DNA from: Rhynchopus euleeides
Lineage: Eukaryota; Euglenozoa; Diplonemea; Diplonemida; Diplonemidae
Assembly: GCA_963210315.1 (NCBI GenBank)
Contig: OY723308.1
Location: 558,001-622,000 of the forward strand
Direction: 5' to 3'
Length of the DNA stretch: 64,000 nucleotides
Below, in pieces: positions 34,483 through 46,766 of the stretch. A program made the position numbers and the translations under genes. The notes under the pieces were generated by a model, which saw only the letters and a list, made by a program, of their open reading frames with translations, searched no databases and was not told the DNA's origin. The number at the start of each line of letters is the position of its first letter. Position 1 is the stretch's first letter.

Positions 34483-36006
34483 TGTGGCATGTGCCTGGTC
34501 TTGGAGCCAAGTCCTTGCGCGTACGGGGCTGCGGCATGTCGGTTCCAGCACCCTCGCGGAAGGCTGGGCCCGAGCACTGATCTCTAAGAGACGAACCACC
34601 TTGCGAATGCGATTGGGTTTGCGGGCTTGCGGCCATGACATCTCGAAAGGGTCGTCATGTTTCGGGTTCGACTTGGTGGGCATCCGTGGCATGCAAGAGA
34701 TGGCACACCAGGAGCCACGCAGCACCAGGTCGACCTGGATCTGATCGAGCTCAGGGGGAAGGAAGCACAGTCACCAAAGTGATATCACCGCCGGCCTCAA
34801 CCACCAAACTGCAACCGCAGAAGTTCCGCTATTCTCACAAGGGAAGGCGCCCTGGGATGTAGCAGTGATTTGTGTGCAGCGCCATCAAGTGACACTGACC
34901 GCCTTGAACAGAGAGGTAGTGTACAGATGGCGATCAGTGAGAGGGCGTGCTGTGTCCTCCCACTTCCCCATCTACCTCCATTCGTTCACCGTTGTTGATA
35001 GCGATTTTTTCGCCATTTTTTCGAATCGTATGCATCGGTCAGGCCGAGTGAATCAAAATAGCGCAATAATCACACCAAAATCTGTGTCTGAGGCACAGAA
35101 ATCGTGCAAAAAAGCACCCAAAAAAGTGCAAAAAAACCAAAATAGGATTTCGAAAATTGGCCAAAATACCCCCAAAATAGAGCCACACCTGTCTCATTTT
35201 TGGCGGTTTTTTTGTGACTTTGGGACAGTAAAACAGTCAGAAAAAACGCCATAAAAAAATAGAAAGTGACCCCATCGTGATCCGCACAGAGCTCAAATAG
35301 TCCAAAGAAGGCAGAGAAGCGGAGAAGAAAAAATGGACCTAGCGGGTGGCCCGGTGGGGCCCGGTGGGTGGTGATGCCCTCGTCATGCAGGCCTCTTCTG
35401 TTTTGAAGGTGCACACATGGTGGACTCCAGCCACCCTAGCGAGTGTCTAAGAGGGAGTCTAAGACTGCAGTCTGTACTGGAGACGGGAGTCTATTTTCCA
35501 GCTAATTTACGACTCCCGCTAGTTGAGACTCATGGGAGACACACGGTGTACTCCAGCGGAGGTAGGGTAACCTCCGCTGGAGTTCACCGTGTCGTCTGCC
35601 TCTGTGCAGCGTCACTCGGTGCCATCGAATACATGGCGACAGCCCACCAACTCGAGACAGATCTGCTTGTCTGGAGGGCTGAGACGAGAACACGAACGAC
35701 TTTCAAGCAATCTTGAAGGTCGCCAAGCCTATTGGGGGCAACTAACAGATGAGATTTGTTTGTTGCCTGTCGTCACAGCTAGGTGCCCATTTCCTCGATA
35801 ACGGAATGTGTGCAGAGATCTCGTGGACCCTTTGGCCATTCTGTCGTGCACCCACTCCACCCACAACGCACACCTGTCACGAGTGGTCGCTCCCCCGTCC
35901 TCCTCCACCCTGAAGGTTGAACCCTCAAGGACCAGTGATCTCCTGCTGGCCGGGCTGCGATACAGCGAAGCCTTCCTACTTACAAGCGAATCCAGACTGT
36001 AGGGAA

Positions 36007-36063
36007 CAGATGATCACTACCGTGGCCTCCGGCGGCTGGGGGGCTCCGCCCCCCAGACCCCCC
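36007..36063 (+). repeat. Hairpin module copy 11
   Basis: Near the right end of B2, orthologous to copy 3 in B1; starts CAGATGATCACTACC. Confidence 0.88.
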
Positions 36064-36307
36064 TGCGTAAAAAAATTGCACCAGACCGGTTTTTTGGCCG
36101 AGAGTCCAAACTTTCAAAGCAGCTGCTGCGCCTGCCCCACCAAGCAGCCTCAGTACGACAGGACGCGCGCAGGCACCGGGCCCTCTCAGATTCTGGGAGG
36201 GTTTGCGCGGGTCGCGCGCGCCGAAGGCGCGCGCGAAAAATTTTCAAAACCAGAAAAACCGGAAAACGGCGCCAGAAAAAAAGTCTATCTTATACCCTGA
36301 TTTGCAC

Positions 36308-37779
36308 TCTCTACACAAAAAAAAACCCCCCCTTCCCCCTTGGTTCCAAAAAAACACAAAAAAATACACACACAGACACCGGACACCACGGCTGGGCGGG
36401 ACCGTCGGCTGTTGACGTAACATTCCATCACCCCAATCCATCCCCCAATTCTCCAAAATAATCATCAACAACACAACCCTTCCCACCCCCCCCACCCCCA
36501 CCCCCCCCCCCTCTCCCCCACTCGGGGAATTGTTTCCCCCACCTAACCTGCAAGCTGAGGGCGGGGAGGGAGGGGGGGGTGGGACAGGAGTGTGGAAGTC
36601 GAGGAGGTGAGGGTTATGGGCAGGGAAGATAAATAAAAGGACATACACTGAACGAAGCGGGGAAATATGTGTCGGGTAGGGTGGGGTGGGGGTGGGAGGG
36701 GGGTGGGGTGATGGAGCTTGTGTGTGTGTGTGTGTCGTGTGAAGATATGGAAAACAGCACTCTCTGTGAACGTGGAGGACCACTCCGGGTGGGGGGGGGA
36801 AGGGGAAGGAAGGCTTTGCTTGGACTCTTTGGAATAATGGGGGGGGATAAAAAGGAAGGGGGGGTATCTGACAGTCGAGAAAGATCTGAACGAGGTGAGG
36901 AGGGGGGGGGGGGGGGGGGAGGGGGTGAAATCTTTCGTGTGTGTGTGTGTGTTGTGTTTGCGTGTTTGTGTGATATTTTTGTGTTTTGGCGCATGACGTT
37001 TTCGGAGGAAGTCAGCAATTTACCCCCCCCTCCCCCTTACGAAAGGCTACCGGACGGGCTTGCGCCCTCGACAGCATGGTGTAAGCTGACTGTTCCAACG
37101 ACATACGAACTCTCTTTTCCCCACCCCCCCTCCACCCCTCGACGGCAGCCTTGCCGTGCACCCCAGCTTCCTGAACCTTTTGTATACTTCCATAACCTTG
37201 CAACCTTTGCAATTTTTCCATATTCACAACTCCTCTCGACCAAGAGGAGAGGGCACACTGCCGTGGGGTGGTTGGAGAGGACATGTCCTCCCTGTTCAAA
37301 CTGACTCGCAGAAATCTGAGTTGCCCGGAAAGCAATCAAAACAGCGCAGAGGCATAGTTTCAGCTGGCTCATTTTTTTGCTGCTTTCCGGAAATGTATTT
37401 TTTTCATTCATTTTTTTTTTGCTTTCAGCCCCCACCACCCCAACCCAACCCGCTTCTGCGGCCAGTTCAAAGCTAGGCGACGGGCCGTCCCCACCACCAC
37501 ACACAACAGAACCTTCCTGACCAGCCGGTCTGGTCATCCTCTGGCAGTCCGAGACTTTGACTACCAGTCCTCGTTCTCCTGCCAGAAGCCCTTGTTTTCC
37601 TCTGCGAGTGTAGATGCCTTGCCCTGTTGTGAGATGTGTGGCATTGGGGAGTGTTACGGTGAGGCAGGTACGAGGAGGGTGGACTGACAGAACACTTGAT
37701 AGGACCACGTGGTGTGAATATGGGTGTACTGTTTTCGAGGAGCTAACAGGGCTTGTGAAAGTGCGATGCGTGAATATCT
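36308..37779. other. Intergenic, 3' side of phosphodiesterase gene
   Basis: C tracts at 36485-36515, G tracts at 36900-36925, GT runs and no recognisable gene. Confidence 0.5.
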
Positions 37780-40700
37780 TCAAGGCACACTGTGGCGGAG
37801 GGGCACCTTTTCTATTGCTGTCTTGAAGGAGTCTTTCAGCTCTTCCACTGGAATATTTCAATTGATGAGTGTGCCGAGCAACGTTTGATCGGACTGCACA
37901 ACACTTTCCACGCCAAGGTCGCGTGGGTAAAGAACGCAGGAAAGTCCCGCTGGCTGTGTCATCTGCCATGTGGACGGGTGGCCATACCATCTGTTCGAGG
38001 AACTCTCCCATGCACTCGAAGAGGGGCATCACGATGTAGTTCATGAAACCAATCTGGCCCTTCGCCATGACAGTCGTGAACCGGTCCATGAAAGGCGACA
38101 CTGGCAGGCCTGCAAGACGCTCGCGGTCACCCTGTAAGGCGGTTGGATGTGTGGCGGGACGGGGCGGTGGCTCTTGGAACAACACAGCACGAAGAGATTA
38201 CACAACACGCCCCCAGAGGGCAGGAAAACACCTGAATGAACTTCCCACACTGTCTCCACGTCTGACCCTCTCGAGGCATACCTGCTGGAAGAACTCGTCG
38301 ACAATAACGTTGCACCACCCGTGGTAAAGCTTCTGGGGGCGGCCGCAGTTGTTGATGTCAGCCATCTTCACACACATGGTGATGGCGAGGTTCTTGTCGG
38401 ACTTCAGCTTGTGCATCTTGCCGTCGGTTGTCTCCAGACGCTTCTTGAAGCGGGAGAGGATCATGGCGTGCAGGCCCATGTCAGTGCCGAGGATGAACTC
38501 CACAATGTCGTCACGCATCTTGGTGTACGCGCTGCCCGTGAAGGCGTTGAGGATGTTGAATTTGTCCATGCGCATCAGCTCGAAGATGGACGAAGCGTGA
38601 ATGTTCTCGTTCACACTCCGGTCGTTGAACAGCACAGCCAGGTAGTTCTGCGACCTCACGTGGAACGCGTTGTTGATACCCGGGTGGTTGTAATCGTGAA
38701 CTGCCGCGGCGAAGATAGCGGCAAAGATCTCCTCATCTGTCGCCTTCACCTTCTCCTTGCAGCCGCCGGGCCCCAGGATGTAGTGGGTGACGTGCAGCAC
38801 GTCCGCCGCGTGCATAGAGTTGTGGTAAGGGTTCGGGTGGTACCCAGCCTCCACAATCGACAGCCAGTTGATCAGCACCGTCTCGTCGATGTTGAACTTC
38901 TGCATGAACTGCCACTTGTACATCAGGGCGTAGGCCGTGATGAACAGGGCACCGCCCTCCGGCTGGTTCCGCAGGTTCTCCCCAGCAATGCCACCAGACA
39001 TGACGGTCTGTCGCAGGAGGGGTGGGTCAGGCTGCACGGCACAAGACACACAAGCAAGACACACAAGGCACAGGCAAGGCAAGGCGTGCAGGTGGGAGGG
39101 CTGGCATGTTATACCTGCAGGTCAAACACGTCGTAGTCCCAGTCGTCCATCTTCAGGAGCAGGTCCCAGATCTTCTGCCTCTTGGGGTCGTCGATGCTCG
39201 AGGTCACCTGAAGGGACAGTGGTTGAGAACAGCAAGGCAAGCCAAGACGCAGGGTGTGTAGGACAAGGCAGGCCAAGGTGCGCAGCACCTCCCGTATGAT
39301 GCGAGGGTATCCACTCCCACATGGAGTAGTGCAGCACACCGAACACACCCTGCTCTCGGTGTGGTCTCCAATACACACGACACTCTAAGTTACATGCTAC
39401 AGACACGCCAAGGGTACACGTTTGCTGCGAGAGGAGGCGACACCACTCATGATACCTCACAACCACACCCTCAACACTCAGACCAAGCTCAAATCCCATC
39501 GGCATACCTTGCAGAAGTCCGACGTGAGGTAGGGCTTGATGCTGTTGCAGTACATGCAGTCATCACCGGGCATCTCTGTCAGGTCATTCTCTGCACCCTG
39601 CTCCTTCGTGAAGAACTTCGACTTGATGATCTTCAGCACCTCGGTGTCGACGTCCTTCATGTCGGGCGCCACCGTCACACCCGGGGGAAGAGGCGCCTTC
39701 AGCGGGTTGCGCACGGAGATGGCGAGCGCGTCCTCAATCTCAATGGTCACCTCCGGACGGCCCTTCGAGACAAGCTCGTCGGTGAGGGTCCTGTAGGTGC
39801 TCTTCAGCTCAGCGAGGCGCTTCTCGCTCTCGGCGACGCAGCCCTTGAGTGCCTTCTCCTCGCCCTTCAGGTCACCCGCCTTGTTGCCGACCAGGGCGGC
39901 CTTGCTGGAGACCTCCTCAACCTTGCGGTCGACGTAGCGCATTGCGCTCAGGCCACGCAGCTCCAGGAAGGACTTGATGGAGGGCATCATCTGCAGCGTC
40001 AGCGCAGAGGGGTCAGCCTTGGGCATGTCCAGCTGCACGCCGCTGATGTTGAGGGATGCAGAGTCAGCGCCGACCTGTGTCACAGCCGCGCTCTCCTTGC
40101 AGGTGGTGGTCAGCTGCTCGATGAACTTCTCGGCGTCGCTGACGCCGCGCTTCGCCAGCATGGTGTCGTCGAAGCACTGGGAGAAGGACATGCCGTTGCG
40201 GCAGACCAGCGTCACCCACAGCGACATGCGGTCAGGCCCGATACGGGCAAGGATCGTCCCGTCGCTCGTCGAGGAGAACAGCTTGGGGAGCTTCTCCAGT
40301 GCCCCCTTCAGGTCGCCGACAGAGCCGCCGTCCTGCAGAGGGGGTGTGGGGTGTGGGGGTGGCAGCGGCAGCGGAGAGAAACACAAAGGTGCAAATCAAA
40401 GCCGAACACCTATGCCCTCAGTTGGAGGGGGGCTGGAACATGTTGGTACCGCTGGAAAAGCCATTTCCGATTGTGGTGAGGGGAAACAGGCGCGGCTGTG
40501 CTGCCGCTGCCCGCTGCAGAGAGGCATACCTTGACGAAGGCCTCGCGGTTGGCCTTCAGGGTGTCGACAGCGGGCGCCAGGCCCGCTGCCAGCTTGGACA
40601 TCTCCTCGAACAGGGGAAGGACCACCTGTGGTGGGGGCGGGTGCAAGGCGGGGCAAGAAGATGGCAACACATGCTGTCAACCGCAATCAAACACCAAGCT

Positions 40701-42919
40701 CCGCCTCGAGCCCTTTGACGTTCGAATTGTGCAGACCGCTTTGTGCGTATGTTGTATTTCAGGCTCTTCCACCTGATTTGACCCGAGTTTGGCGGAGTTG
40801 GGTGGAGTTTGGGCGGTCTTACTGGCCAAAAACCATTGCCAAATCAGCTGGCTCTTCCCTGTTCCGCCGATGCGAACACCACCAACTCAGCTGTCGCATA
40901 CCTCATCGATGAACTGGACCTGCCCCTTGGCGAACGTCGAGTCGTGCGCACTACGGTCCGTGGTCCAGCTGTGTGGTGGTGTAGGAAATGGCAATGGTTT
41001 TGCTTTGATCAAAGCGAAGCACCTCGATGCACCGCAGCTCCCGACCGTGGGTCAGGAATGATCTGGAGACTATCACAACAGAAGAACACAACATGGCTGG
41101 CAACACCCCTCTCAACACCACCCAACACAGCGCCCATCCCGCCGTCTGCATACATCGTGCCGTGGAAGCTGGAAGGTGCGAGCCCCAGGGACAGCTCCTT
41201 GTCACCCTGGCGGTAGTACTCATCAGCCACCATGCGCATGAGCTCCTGGTGGATCTCCTCGCGGCGGCCCCACGCAGACCAGTCCGTCATGCGCACGGCG
41301 TGTGTGATGGCGTGGCGCACGTTGTCCTTGTTCCCCCAGTCAGCACTGCCGCTGGCGACAAGCTGCTTGAAGTCTGAGAGGCGCTCAATCGGCGGCTTCA
41401 TCTGCACGTTAGCCTTGATGAAGAGGGCCTCACGCACAGTCTCGATGACATCCTTGTTCTGGTCAGGGGTGAGGCTGACCAGCAGGTTCATCTGCTCGTT
41501 GTAGAACATCTCTGCCGCCACCGTCAGGTTGTTCTGGTTGATGCTGTACACATCGCTGTAAAGCATCGACAGCATCGACCCTGCACGCTTGACGTAGCAG
41601 TCGTCGTACCCTTCGTGGTCGAGGTCGAGAATCGCAGCGCTGAGCAGTGCTGCAAGGATATCCTCCTTGGTGAACTTCACAGTCTTCTCAAGCTGCAGCA
41701 GGATGTGGTCCATCACAATAATGCAGTCGGAGGCGCGCTTCTTCCCGTGGAAGGGCACCTCGTGGCAGCGCGCTTCCACCCCGTTGAAGAAATTGCGCAC
41801 AATGTTCTTGTCCATGCTGAAGGTGTCAATCAGGCCGTGCTTCTCGAACAGACACAGCGCCACGTCGCAGAGGGGTGCGCTGAGGGAAGACACGTCGGTG
41901 TCCCAGTTGAGGGTGGAGCCGTCGATCGCTGTGGGCTCCGGGAGGGCGGGGAGCTCGCAACCGTACATGGTGTCGAGGGGGTGCGACGGCGCGCCGCTCT
42001 CGAGCGTCTCCAGCTCCTGCCGGGTCTTGGCAATCCCGCCCTGGGTGGCCCCGATCTCGCGCAGCGCTTGTTTTGCCTCCTTGCGGAGTTGGTCCACGCG
42101 CGGCTCCACTAGCACCTCCGCCTCGGCACTGGCGATCAGGACAGACTCGTGCAGGTTGTAGTCAGCCTCCTTCTTCGCGATGTCCGACTCGCGGAGCTTC
42201 TTGTCATCCTTCTTCTCCTCCTTGGCCTCCTCGTCCATCAGGGCCCGCTTCTGCGCAAAGATACGCGGCGCGGTCTGCACGAACAGGCCGAAGATGTCGT
42301 TGGAAGGCTCCAGCTTCAGCTTCAGGAGCACCTCCTTCGGCTCCCCTTTGCTCTGCTTCATCCGCACCTCCACCTCGGTGCAGTCCTTGTTCACCTTCAC
42401 ATCCGCCTTCGACATGGCGGAGGCGAAGATCTTCCAGAACGTGGGCCAGGCAAGCGGGGGCGAGCACAGGCCATCACGCACCTTGGTGAGTGCGTCGTCA
42501 TCCATCACGTTGGCTGCGGCGGTCTGCGTCTGCGCGTTGTAGACTGCCACCGTCAGACCCGAGAGGTCGCCGTTGGTCCCCTGTGCGGACACAAGGCAGA
42601 CAGAGTCCTTCACATCTGTCAGGCTGCAGTGGGCCATAATAGGGCCAGGCATCGACTTGTCGCGTCCAGAGCTGGTGGTGCTGCCACCATCACCGTGCAC
42701 AGGGGAGAGGGCCGGGCCGTCATTGGACGGCTTGTCGATCTTCTGCGGCGGCGGCGCGGCAGGCTCGTTCTGCACAGGGGCCGGCGCAGGCGCCTTCTTC
42801 TCCTGCTCCGGTGCGGGCTTCGCCTTCGGCGCCGGCTTCTCCTCCGCGTTGTACTTCTCTGAGTTGCCCTTCTTGCCCTCCGCAGGCTGCGACGCAGCGG
42901 TCGAACCCCCGCAACCCAT
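37780..42919 (-). CDS. Tandem cyclic-nucleotide phosphodiesterase, one pseudo and one catalytic domain
   Basis: Exons on the minus strand: 42919-41154, 40950-40902, 40625-40530, 40332-39508, 39207-39115, 39007-38282, 38131-37988. All donors begin GTAT and phases agree; about 1,233 residues before the uncertain last exon. MGCGGS at the start suits N-myristoylation and palmitoylation, implying membrane attachment. The protein is an internal duplication: N-terminal globular part, coiled coil and HD-type PDE fold, twice. The second PDE copy has the full class I metal set: YHNSMHAADV (from about residue 1004), VHDYNHPG (1047) and KMADINNC (Asp ~1160), so it should hydrolyse cAMP or cGMP. The first has lost it (FHGKKRASD at 390, ILDLDHEG at 430). 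A last exon 37847-37780 would encode EELKDSFKTAIEKV plus stop in one frame, but a direct join is out of phase. Confidence 0.88.
37862..37930 (+). pseudogene. Short hAT-transposase-like fragment in PDE last intron
   Basis: CAEQRLIGLHNTFHAKVAWVK closely matches CRARLAELNDTFRAKVV at 61775-61827 within the broken hAT transposase, at both DNA and protein level over ~65 bp. It lies opposite the PDE gene. Too short to show more than common origin. Confidence 0.5.
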
Positions 42920-44159
42920 GTTTAGTTCGCGACCTGCAGTGTTGTTCCAGTGTTGCTATGCGAGGAGCCAAAACAAAGTACAATCACACAGACTCGCTGA
43001 GCTCGACAACACCGGGGGAGGCAGGGGATGGGGGTGGGGCGGTGCATGCCGAAAGCGACATTCCGGACGACCGCGGCTGACGAGTGATCCGAGAGGAGTC
43101 TTGTGGCGTGCAGCATCACTACACAGGCAGAAGCCACAGATGAAGATGAACAGCTGTTTGCTGCAACAGGGTGGTGTGCCGAGGAAGCTCTTGATGCACA
43201 CACCTTCATGCAGGCAAGCTCCGCATCTCATTGGCCTTCTTTGAATGTCATCCACAACCAGGAACAAGGCTTCGCCGGTCACACTGAGAGATCTTCTGTT
43301 GCGTTAAACGGGGGATGCGCACCGAGCGTGCTCTGGTGCAAATTTGGGGGGTTCAAATAACCTTCACCGCTGATACACAACGTTTTGGAAATCACTGAAG
43401 AGAAAAAACACGCCGAAAAGCACCTGATCGGGATGCACTCACCCCCTCCCCCACCCCCACTCACACATTAACGAAGCGGGCCGCTTATTGCTGTACCACA
43501 GTTGCGGGACAGCTAAGTCACCCCCTCTCCCGTTACCCCCCCCCCCACGGCACATCTCTGGTTTGCGCCTCTCTGCTAGATGACTGAGACACATAACCAG
43601 AAAGCCGCATCGCCCCCTCCCCCCCACCCCCACCCCCATCCCTTGCGCCCTCCCTCGCACAGCCATCAATCAAGCAAAAAAATATTGCGTTGTAGCCACC
43701 CTGTTCTGCGTTTGCAACTGACACCACACCGCTTACCCCTCGACACCCTTCTGTTTGGCACAATGTCACGGTATTTTTTGGCAACCCAATTCTCTCTCTC
43801 TTGCACTCAATAGCGAGGCGTTTTGCGAAGGAGACTGCTGGTGTTTTGAGTGTCACGACAAAACACACACCCACACACGGGGGGGACCTTCAGCCAGAAC
43901 TGCAGGAAAAAAAAGGGGGGGATGAACCGCCTCACTTACACTGGCTGTGGAAGTGGCATAGTGTAGCACAGAGCAAAGGCAGCACCCATCACATCACATT
44001 CCAACACACAGAACAGGTTGTCCCTTTCTCTCTCTCTCTCTCCCCCTCTCATATGCTTCAAGTGTGAATAACCCCATAACGAAGACACCCACACCCACAC
44101 CTACACATACACCCTCTCTACTCCTCCAACCCACTCTCCTCCCTTGGAAGCGGATCGCA
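42920..44159. other. Spacer between MMS19 and PDE genes
   Basis: About 1.2 kb with a CT run at 44027-44042 and C tracts; holds the 5' region of the PDE gene and 3' region of MMS19. No further gene seen. The short distance and shared strand would suit polycistronic transcription if this is a euglenozoan. Confidence 0.5.
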
Positions 44160-46766
44160 TCAGGCAAGGAGATACCAACTCGCGCGCGCCTGAGCTGCCG
44201 CCTGCCTGACAGCCCTCTTGTGGTCGTCGATGCGGGGGCGGAGCCCCTCCACAACTGCGTCCTTGAACTGAACTGCCGCAGATGAGATTTCCTTCTTCGT
44301 CGCAAACGCCCGCAGCACCTTGAGGGACGCCTCCCGAACACTCTTTGATTCGGCGCACTGCGTCAGCTTCAACACCGCAGGGATCAGGGTCCGGAGCAGC
44401 GGCACCTTCGCAAAGGATGAGGGCGTCGAATCCACCAGGCTCTGCAGGATCGAGAGAGCCGCAGCGCCTTCGCTGGGCTGCGCCTCCATCACCCCCCTGG
44501 CGACAACAGGCAGCAGGGTGTCCGCATCGGCAGACACAATCCCTGCGGGGATCCCCGACACCACCGCCCCGATGCATTGGAATACCACACCTCTCTGGGA
44601 CTCGGCATCCGCAGCGCCGTATGCTGACAGCAGCGCCTTCAGCACAAAGCTGTACGCCTTCTGCCTCCACAGGGGAGCACTCCGGTGCCCCAACACACGG
44701 GACAGCCCACGCACCCCAGAGTCGAACAGAAGGCGGATCTGCGGGACGTCGGACTGAGTGAGGGTCGCCACCCGGTCCACAGCCTGGCTCAGGCATGTGG
44801 TGGAAACAGCCCCGCCACGGGTAACCCCTCCACGGGCCAGGAGGCCCCAGTGCGGAGAGGAGGCCCAGTCGCTGGGCAGCGCATGCCCCACCTTGTTGGC
44901 GCGGGAGGCAAATGCCGTGGCAAACCAGGAGTTTGCCGGATCCCGCAGCAGCTCCCCAGCCGCCTCCGCGGAGAGGGAGTCGAGGAAGGGGACAGAGGAC
45001 TCGGGGGACACGGCACAGGCCAGGGCACAGCACAGCGGGGAGAGCCCCTCCGCAGCGTGCACCGCACCCAGCACCCTCAGCTGGGCATCGGGTGGAAGCA
45101 GGACTGCAAAGGAGAGGGCAACCGCGTGGAGGCCCGGGGAGCTTGCCGCCTCGCCCGAGGCTCTGAAGCACTCCACCGCGGCGGTGAACTCAGCCTCCGA
45201 CACAGAGGGGGTGTCCGGGGTGTGGAGGAGGGGTGATGCATCCCAACGCGCCTCCCCCAGGGCGAGGATCGCGCGGGTCAGAAACCCGGGTTGCGCGTCG
45301 CCTGTCTCTGAGCCGGCCTGGCGGACCGCCTGGGCGAGGCATGCGCGGAAGGCAACCTCATCCCTCGCGAGGCTTGTGAGGCACTCCAGAGACCTCTCCG
45401 AGTCAGCAGGGGATGCAGAGAGAAGCAGTGGGATGATGGTAGAGCCTGTGCACCCCCGAGGGCATGCGGTGGCAGATTCCAGGGCTTTAAGAGCGAGGGC
45501 CCGCGCCTCCGCGTCTGTCAGGTCGAGGCATATTTTGACAAGCCCCGATGCGGCGCGCGCGTCTCCCTCCGGAGGGCTTGCGGTGATGATGGAGCTGCAC
45601 GCCTCCGCGCAGATCACAAACCCCTCGTCATCTGACATGTCGCTGGAGGCGGTTGCCTCCAGCGCCTCCCGAATGCTGGCGACGCTGCTCTGGGAGGCAG
45701 GGCCAAGCCCTGGGAGGGATAACCCCAGCTTGGCAACACCCCCGAGAATCGCGCTGTAGACACTCATGATTGCAACCCTCCGGTCAACATCGTCGGGCCT
45801 CTCGAGGAATGCACCATGCAGCATCGGGACGAGCCGGGAGAGAATGACCGTCAAAACCCTCTCATCGGAGACGCATGCGAAGTGGATCAGCGCGGAGTAA
45901 GCCTTCTTGTTGATAAACCCCTCCCTCACCGAGGCCATGTTGAGAACTCCGTCGAGCAGCGGCTTGAGGTGGGCGTGGGTGATGTCCTCATCTCCGAAAG
46001 ATGCGACGAGCCTGCAGAGGGTCTTCACCGTTTCGAAGATTTCACGGAGGACCGGGTTATCCCCCCGCAGGGTGCCCTGCAGCGCCTCTGTGCGGATCTG
46101 GGGCCAGAGGTCGGTGAAATAGGGCTCCACAAGGTGGTGTGCGTTCTCCCCGTAAGCTTCGCAGCACCGCCGGATGAAGGTGAGGGAATCAGCCTTCGTC
46201 TCCCCGATGGGAGAGGAGAGCTTGTCCAACGCGAAGGGGATTGCGAACTTGGCAAACGCGGGGAGGGTGCAGGTGGAGAGGATCGCGTCCTTCAGCTCCG
46301 ACTTCTTGACAGGGTTCGCCTCCGACTTGGGAGGGGAGTATGCGATGGGGAAGTAGCAGCTGATGACGTCGAACATATCCTCGTGGAGTTGCGGGGAGGC
46401 GGTGGCCATGCCCTCCGCCTGCAGCAGCATCGAGGCCTTGGCGTGGATGCAGAAGGTCTTGAGGAGGCACCGCGGGTCACGCTCCCCGTCGATCGCAGCG
46501 ATGAAGGCCCCGAGGAATTCTGCTGTCGCAGGAAGGGCTTCGACATGCGACATGCAACCCTCAAGCATCGTGAACACCGCCAGGCGGGTCGGCTGGTCGC
46601 GCGTCTGGATGGGAACCTTGGCAGACGCCTCCACAACGGCGCGGGCCTCCGCAGGGGTCATCCCCGATGCGGCGAGCTGTGTCCCCGCCGCCAGGCTGTC
46701 GGAGAATGTGGCGGGGTCGCCCAGCCCGCTGCACACCTGCTGCACAGCCTGCGAAACATTGCTCAT
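44160..46766 (-). CDS. MMS19: MMS19, cytosolic Fe-S protein assembly / DNA repair HEAT protein
   Basis: Intronless, 868 residues, TGA stop. MMS19 is the adaptor of the cytosolic iron-sulfur targeting complex, delivering clusters to DNA polymerases and helicases such as XPD; it acts in cytosol and nucleus. Recognised from the N-terminal domain (RDPRCLLKTF, then EDMFDVISCYFPIAYSPP, ALDKLSSPIGETKADSL and RRCCEAYGE) and the C-terminal HEAT repeats ending RPRIDDHKRAVRQAAAQARA and WYLLA, the usual MMS19 C-terminus. The middle is alpha-helical and poorly conserved. It is somewhat shorter than the roughly 1,000-residue animal protein. Start chosen at MSNVSQ because the upstream in-frame extension to 46934 is low-complexity Pro/His-rich. 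Confidence 0.92.
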   Translation of the reverse strand: MSNVSQAVQQVCSGLGDPATFSDSLAAGTQLAASGMTPAEARAVVEASAKVPIQTRDQPTRLAVFTMLEGCMSHVEALPATAEFLGAFIAAIDGERDPRCLLKTFCIHAKASMLLQAEGMATASPQLHEDMFDVISCYFPIAYSPPKSEANPVKKSELKDAILSTCTLPAFAKFAIPFALDKLSSPIGETKADSLTFIRRCCEAYGENAHHLVEPYFTDLWPQIRTEALQGTLRGDNPVLREIFETVKTLCRLVASFGDEDITHAHLKPLLDGVLNMASVREGFINKKAYSALIHFACVSDERVLTVILSRLVPMLHGAFLERPDDVDRRVAIMSVYSAILGGVAKLGLSLPGLGPASQSSVASIREALEATASSDMSDDEGFVICAEACSSIITASPPEGDARAASGLVKICLDLTDAEARALALKALESATACPRGCTGSTIIPLLLSASPADSERSLECLTSLARDEVAFRACLAQAVRQAGSETGDAQPGFLTRAILALGEARWDASPLLHTPDTPSVSEAEFTAAVECFRASGEAASSPGLHAVALSFAVLLPPDAQLRVLGAVHAAEGLSPLCCALACAVSPESSVPFLDSLSAEAAGELLRDPANSWFATAFASRANKVGHALPSDWASSPHWGLLARGGVTRGGAVSTTCLSQAVDRVATLTQSDVPQIRLLFDSGVRGLSRVLGHRSAPLWRQKAYSFVLKALLSAYGAADAESQRGVVFQCIGAVVSGIPAGIVSADADTLLPVVARGVMEAQPSEGAAALSILQSLVDSTPSSFAKVPLLRTLIPAVLKLTQCAESKSVREASLKVLRAFATKKEISSAAVQFKDAVVEGLRPRIDDHKRAVRQAAAQARASWYLLA

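Larger units (their letters stand above)
32317..36299. mobile_element. hAT-like element B2 (long form)
   Basis: Ends CAGGGGATAAGATAGG and inverted CAGGGTATAAGATAG, with perfect 8-bp duplications ATTTGCAC at 32309-32316 and 36300-36307. Its outer parts match B1. The extra interior (32411-35195) includes nested element A2, a ~120-bp direct repeat and two hairpin modules. No transposase frame is present; the 129-codon Lys-rich frame at 34865-35254 is not a known family. Confidence 0.92.
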
